Below are positions 29,166 to 33,273 of a stretch of DNA of 33,273 nucleotides, piece by piece. A program made the translations under genes and the position numbers. The notes under the pieces were generated by a model. The model did not search any database, had not been told where the DNA came from, and worked only from the letters and a program-made list of their open reading frames with translations. Position 1 is the stretch's first letter; the number at the start of each line of letters is the position of its first letter. The stretch comes from a virus, in the IMG/VR virus record IMGVR_UViG_3300025138_000178, positions 1 through 33,273 of that record. One strand, given 5' to 3'.

Positions 29166-32100
29166 TTACCTTATCTGAAATTCTCTTTCATTATATTCTT
29201 TCTTTTTATTTTTAATTTCGTTTACTATTGCTTTCTTAGTCATCTTAGCACCATCCGCTTGGTGAAGTAATGTCCAAACAATATTCATAAAAGCGGCAGT
29301 TTTCTTATCTAAAGGAACTTCAACATCTTCTCCAAAAAATGATTCTTTATAAGTCTCTTCACCAGCTAATATACTAACATCTCTAGCTATATCTTCTGCT
29401 TGACCATAAAGAACTCCCAAAAGTCCTGGAGGGGAAACACCATCTGGCTCATAGAAAGCCTTGTTTAAATAATCTTTAACTGACTCTTCAGGAAACTCAC
29501 TATCCGAAATATTAAGTTCCTTTCTAAATGCTTTATTCTCTTCTCTTTCTTTTTTCGCAGATTCTACTAACCTATCGTTAATTATTTTTTTAGCAAAAAA
29601 AGTTACATCATCTGGGAAACCACCAAAAAAAGAGTCAAATAAAGATTGAATACCTAATAAACCAAGCTCTTTTTTGGTTACACTACCAACCTCTTTCTCA
29701 TCGTCTGGATCTTCTACACCCATCAAAGCCTCTGTTACCTCATCCAAAAGAGGTCTTATCATAAACTGTGAAGCAGCTAGAAAAGCAAAGTTAGAAACCA
29801 TACTACCAGTTAGCATCTTACTATCTTTTTTCAATCTTTCTATAGCTTTTTTCTTTTGTTCTTTTGTTTTTGCTGTGCTTATATCTTTAAAAGCTCCTGC
29901 TACGTTTCTAGCATCTATATAGTTGTTATACGTTTGATTAATAGCAAAACCTTTAAATAAAAACAAAGTGTTTTTAATAAATTTAGCAAGTTTTGAATTC
30001 CAATTTCCAGAATCTGTTGTTATATCTGAAGCGTTATTTATCCAGTCTGAAGATATGTTAGAATCTGCTATAGCTTCTTTAGTTTTTTTAGAACCTAAAT
30101 TCTCAACCTCTTTTGCAAGGTCAAACTTATAGCCTTTACCCTCTTGCTTTTTTCTTGCTGAAATAAACTCTGCTAATTGACTTCCTTGAGAAGCTATCTT
30201 ATCTGCTGCCTTTAAAGATCCTGCTCCAAACTTGGACAAGAAACTATCTACATTCTCCCCTGCCTCTATTTTTCTAAGAAAAATCTTTAAAGCTTTCTCA
30301 CCAAAACCTTGAGCATCGCTTAAACCAACATCCCCCTCTGCAACCCTAAGCTTAGAGTTAAAGCTATTCATTAATTTTTTAAAGTTTTCGTAATAAGCTT
30401 TATCTTCCGATAACCTAGAAGTAGTAGCCTTCATTATAATACCAAAAGATTGAGTGCTTTCTTTTGGAGTTCTTATAACAGAATTAGCAATAATAGAAAT
30501 AGGCTGTTTAATCCATTGCTCAGTACCTCTTAAAGGCATAGCTACAAAGGCATTAAAACTACCCTTCATAGACCTTTGAAGTTTTGTTGTCTTAGCAATA
30601 TTATTAGCGTAATTAGAATTTCTTTTATCTAATAAAGTGCTAACCCTTCTTAAAGCTTCATTATATAAATTTTTGTTTACTTGTTCTTTTCCTGCAAATA
30701 AATCCTCTAAAGGTTTAGACTGCATAATATTTTCTAAAACTGTTCTATCATATAAAGTATGAATATCATTCATAGAATCCACATACCCTGCCGAAGACGT
30801 TCCAAAAACATCAAAGTTATAAATAGTCTTACCAGTTTGATCTATTCGAGTTCTCTCAATAGTTCTACCAGATAGAGTTGCTTTTATAGAGTTGTTTTTA
30901 AATTCTTCGGTATTTTCTTTTTTATCTAGTTTAGTAGCAAACGTAGGAAGATAGTTTTCCAATAGGTTTAAATCCTCTCCTTTAGCCATTAAATATGATT
31001 CATTCATATCTGACCTAATAGCAAGAAACTCATTCTCTAGGAAGTTTAACATCTTTCTTTCGTTTTCAGAAAGTCTATTCTCTAAATTAGATTTAGTTAA
31101 GTCTGTTTTTTTAAAGTCAGAGTTTAAATCAATACCTAAATCTTTAAACGCTTTTTCTATAGCATCAGCCTGTCTCTTATTTTTGCTTCCTACTATAACT
31201 CCTGACTTTTGCTTTCTTAAATTATTAACTTGATTTTTTATAGATGTCAATCTATTAACTAAATCTTGTTGCTTTTGCTCTTCGGTAAGATTAAAATCAT
31301 TTTGCTTTAAAAAAGATATAACACCCATTTTTATAGAGTGATTAGAGTCAAGGTCAAGCTTTAACTCTCTAGCTAAAGAACTTAATCTAGTTTTAAATTC
31401 ATTATTCTTGGTAGTGGCTTCTGACCATGAAGATTCATAATTTCCAAACAACAAACTGTTTAATTTCTTAGCACTAGGAGATCCTTTTGTTATCGCTTTA
31501 AGCCAGGCAGATAGATTTGGTGCTAATCTTGCACCATCGTAAACATTACTGAAAATAGCATCTTTTAATTTTAATTGTGCAAGCTTTATTTTTTTAATAG
31601 AGTCTAGCAAGGTAGCCGCCTTATTTACACCAGCAACAGAATTAAAAGACATTATCTCATCTAAAGACTGATGAAGAGACATTAGAGTTTCTGCTCCAAC
31701 CATATCTTCTCTCGAAAGAATATCTTTAGAATTAATTAAATCTTTTACTATAGCCTTTTGGCGTGGTGTCATAGTAGCTGTTATAGAATTAAATTTATCT
31801 TTTAACTCAGTCAACCTATCCTGTAACCACTTCCTATTTTGTTCTTCTATTTCTTGTAGCTTTGCTTCCTTAGCTTTATCTAAAGTTTTATTTCTTATAG
31901 CATTAGATAATTCGTAGTATTCTTTAATGCTATACTTTTTACTTTTAGAAAATGGAGACTTTTCAAACTGCTCTTTTAACGCTGCAAATTTATACAAAGG
32001 AATCTCTTCTGATAAACCAGAATTTTCATAACTATCTTTTAATATTGCAAATTCAGATGGGTTTAAATCCTCTTCAAGAGCTTTGTTAAGTCTATCTGTT

Positions 32101-33273
32101 CTTTCCTCTTTTTTTGTTTGCTTATTTTTCTCTGCTGCATCTATTAATTCTGAAGCTATCTTATTAACCTCAGAGAAAGATGTTCCAACTTTAGATAAAG
32201 AGTCTATCATCTTTTCTGCCGCCTTAGAGAAAGCATCTAAATCTGTTATGTCATTTACGTTTACATCTGCAAAAGCTTTAGCTAAAATACCTCTCTGACC
32301 AAGCTTATTACCTTCTTTTTTTCTAGCTCTTTTTAAAGCGTTTTTAAGTTTTGTTTTAAGATTTGATACCTCTTGCTTTTTCTTTATCGTCTCTGCCTTT
32401 TCTATGGCTTGATTAACTTGATCTTCAAACTCTAAAACATTAACTGGTTTAGAAGTGTCAACATTTTGAGATAAGGTTAGTAATTTTCTTAAGTCAGACT
32501 TAGATATGTTTTTTACATTAGTCTTTATTTTAGAAAAAACCTCTTTAACCAATTTCTTTCTACCTTTTGATAAATTCTTTACAGCAGCCTCTTCAGCTTT
32601 TAAAAGCTTTTTATTTAACTCTGTCTCAGGTATAGTTACTTGTTTTTGCTTAGTTTTCTTTACACCAGTAGTAGCTTGAATTTTTGTTTTAACACTTGGA
32701 TTAGCAGCATTGTATTGTAATACATTAGCAAGCTTATTAAGGGCAGAAATAAGAGATTTAGAATCTATTACCTTTGACCCTAGGTTTCTAACAGTATTTC
32801 TTTGATCCTCTGATAAATAAGAATCTGCTTCTTTTACAGATTCATTAAATTTATTTTGATTTTCTTTTACTGATTTTACTGCTGATTTTGCTCCTTTTGC
32901 TTTATTCTTAATCTGCTCTATTAATAATTTTCTTTTTTTTATTACAACCTCAGCAGATTTCTTAGTAACACCAGTGCTTTTATTTATAGTAGCCTTTACG
33001 CTCTTGCCTTTATTAGATTTGTTTTTAGCCTGAACCTTGGATACAACATCTACAACATCTTTAAACAAAGTAGTTTCATTTAAAGTTTTTATTTCTTTCT
33101 TTTGTTTAGGAGATAAACCTTTTGTTTGTAAAGCCTCTTTCTTAGCCTTTTGAAAAGCTTTTCTTAATGTTATACCTGCCCTTAAAGATTTCTCTACCGC
33201 TACTAACATACCATCTATAATAGCATTAATACCTAATGGATCAGATAAAGCTTTACCCTCCCTAGATTTTCTT
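29166..33273 (-). CDS. Giant coiled-coil protein, likely ejected/polyvalent virion protein (5' end outside window)
   Basis: At least 1,368 residues: the frame stays open beyond the ATG at 33209 to the window edge (RKSREGKALSDPLGINAIID precedes it), so the real start lies upstream. Residues up to about 750 (counted from that ATG) are a Lys/Glu-rich helical region. Later parts have short hydrophobic segments: FNAFVAMPLRGTEQWIKQPI, KFIKNTLFLFKGFAINQTYN and MLTGSMVSNFAFLAASQFMI. NLLENYLPTFATK and the hydrophobic block resemble the C-terminal regions of large polyvalent/internal virion proteins that phages inject with their DNA. Enzymatic domains, if any, would be in the missing N-terminus. Codon use includes many GAG codons. 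Function inferred, not shown. Confidence 0.75.
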   Translation of the reverse strand, partial: RKSREGKALSDPLGINAIIDGMLVAVEKSLRAGITLRKAFQKAKKEALQTKGLSPKQKKEIKTLNETTLFKDVVDVVSKVQAKNKSNKGKSVKATINKSTGVTKKSAEVVIKKRKLLIEQIKNKAKGAKSAVKSVKENQNKFNESVKEADSYLSEDQRNTVRNLGSKVIDSKSLISALNKLANVLQYNAANPSVKTKIQATTGVKKTKQKQVTIPETELNKKLLKAEEAAVKNLSKGRKKLVKEVFSKIKTNVKNISKSDLRKLLTLSQNVDTSKPVNVLEFEDQVNQAIEKAETIKKKQEVSNLKTKLKNALKRARKKEGNKLGQRGILAKAFADVNVNDITDLDAFSKAAEKMIDSLSKVGTSFSEVNKIASELIDAAEKNKQTKKEERTDRLNKALEEDLNPSEFAILKDSYENSGLSEEIPLYKFAALKEQFEKSPFSKSKKYSIKEYYELSNAIRNKTLDKAKEAKLQEIEEQNRKWLQDRLTELKDKFNSITATMTPRQKAIVKDLINSKDILSREDMVGAETLMSLHQSLDEIMSFNSVAGVNKAATLLDSIKKIKLAQLKLKDAIFSNVYDGARLAPNLSAWLKAITKGSPSAKKLNSLLFGNYESSWSEATTKNNEFKTRLSSLARELKLDLDSNHSIKMGVISFLKQNDFNLTEEQKQQDLVNRLTSIKNQVNNLRKQKSGVIVGSKNKRQADAIEKAFKDLGIDLNSDFKKTDLTKSNLENRLSENERKMLNFLENEFLAIRSDMNESYLMAKGEDLNLLENYLPTFATKLDKKENTEEFKNNSIKATLSGRTIERTRIDQTGKTIYNFDVFGTSSAGYVDSMNDIHTLYDRTVLENIMQSKPLEDLFAGKEQVNKNLYNEALRRVSTLLDKRNSNYANNIAKTTKLQRSMKGSFNAFVAMPLRGTEQWIKQPISIIANSVIRTPKESTQSFGIIMKATTSRLSEDKAYYENFKKLMNSFNSKLRVAEGDVGLSDAQGFGEKALKIFLRKIEAGENVDSFLSKFGAGSLKAADKIASQGSQLAEFISARKKQEGKGYKFDLAKEVENLGSKKTKEAIADSNISSDWINNASDITTDSGNWNSKLAKFIKNTLFLFKGFAINQTYNNYIDARNVAGAFKDISTAKTKEQKKKAIERLKKDSKMLTGSMVSNFAFLAASQFMIRPLLDEVTEALMGVEDPDDEKEVGSVTKKELGLLGIQSLFDSFFGGFPDDVTFFAKKIINDRLVESAKKEREENKAFRKELNISDSEFPEESVKDYLNKAFYEPDGVSPPGLLGVLYGQAEDIARDVSILAGEETYKESFFGEDVEVPLDKKTAAFMNIVWTLLHQADGAKMTKKAIVNEIKNKKKEYNEREFQIR

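Noticed and set aside
1-33273. tRNA genes, CRISPR arrays, insertion sequences
   Set aside because: I looked for cloverleaf-type TTCGANTC arms, spaced direct repeats and transposase motifs and saw none. A covariance-model search would be decisive.

Overview
The window is a stretch of a tailed double-stranded DNA phage genome (Caudoviricetes, siphovirus-like gene order) that very probably infects a Bacteroidetes/Flavobacteriia host. The reasons are the low G+C (about 30 percent by eye), an HK97-type head module, Bacteroidetes-type protein families (DUF3127-like, DUF4494-like), A-rich leaders such as AAAAACAAAAAACAAA in place of purine Shine-Dalgarno sites, and promoter-like TTTG-N17-TATAACTT elements. 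Every gene I accept lies on the minus strand, so transcription runs from high to low coordinates. Both edges cut a gene: a large protein enters at 33273 and a tail gene leaves at 1.

Layout in transcription order. (1) 33273-25290 holds a giant coiled-coil protein (at least 1,368 residues), a virion-type 219-residue protein, a 974-residue tail fibre with five 32-residue histidine-rich repeats and a C-terminal beta-helix, and two small proteins. This block uses GAG and other codons more freely than the rest and looks like a mosaic segment. (2) 25258-23506 is a lysis-like cassette: two candidate holins, other small membrane proteins and an M15-type peptidase. (3) 23436-22169 has a terminator, a conserved promoter-like element, an HTH-like regulator, and a beta-class adenine methyltransferase flanked by two inverted hairpin repeats like a gene cassette. 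(4) 22070-16978 is the recombination/replication operon: ERF annealing protein, DUF3127 protein with an SSB-like DLPF tail, Gp157-like protein, DUF4494-like protein, RusA resolvase, small proteins including an HTH-like one, a replication initiator and a DnaC-type helicase loader. The initiator gene carries four CGTTGAA iterons and an AT-rich tandem repeat, the arrangement of the lambda O/ori region. (5) 16978-15129 is a run of tiny overlapping genes (24-101 residues), several of them membrane peptides shorter than 60 codons, closed by a UUCG-loop terminator. (6) 15092-1 is the late module: small and large terminase, portal, HK97 prohead protease, major capsid protein, connector and appendage proteins, tail tube candidate, tail assembly proteins, tape measure and the start of a distal tail protein. 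Terminator hairpins follow the capsid and tail-tube genes and the small genes just after them.

The genes fit a phage that injects or packages a large accessory protein, replicates from an origin inside its initiator gene using the host replisome via a helicase loader, recombines with ERF/RusA, and lyses with holin plus endopeptidase. I see no integrase, polymerase, primase, tRNA or CRISPR array. The most interesting signals are the intragenic origin, the three-copy element CATTCRATTGAAGAAAT upstream of promoter-like sequences, the methyltransferase cassette with inverted hairpin ends, the loop-complementary hairpin before rusA, and a small peptide module shared between a head-region appendage and the tail fibre.
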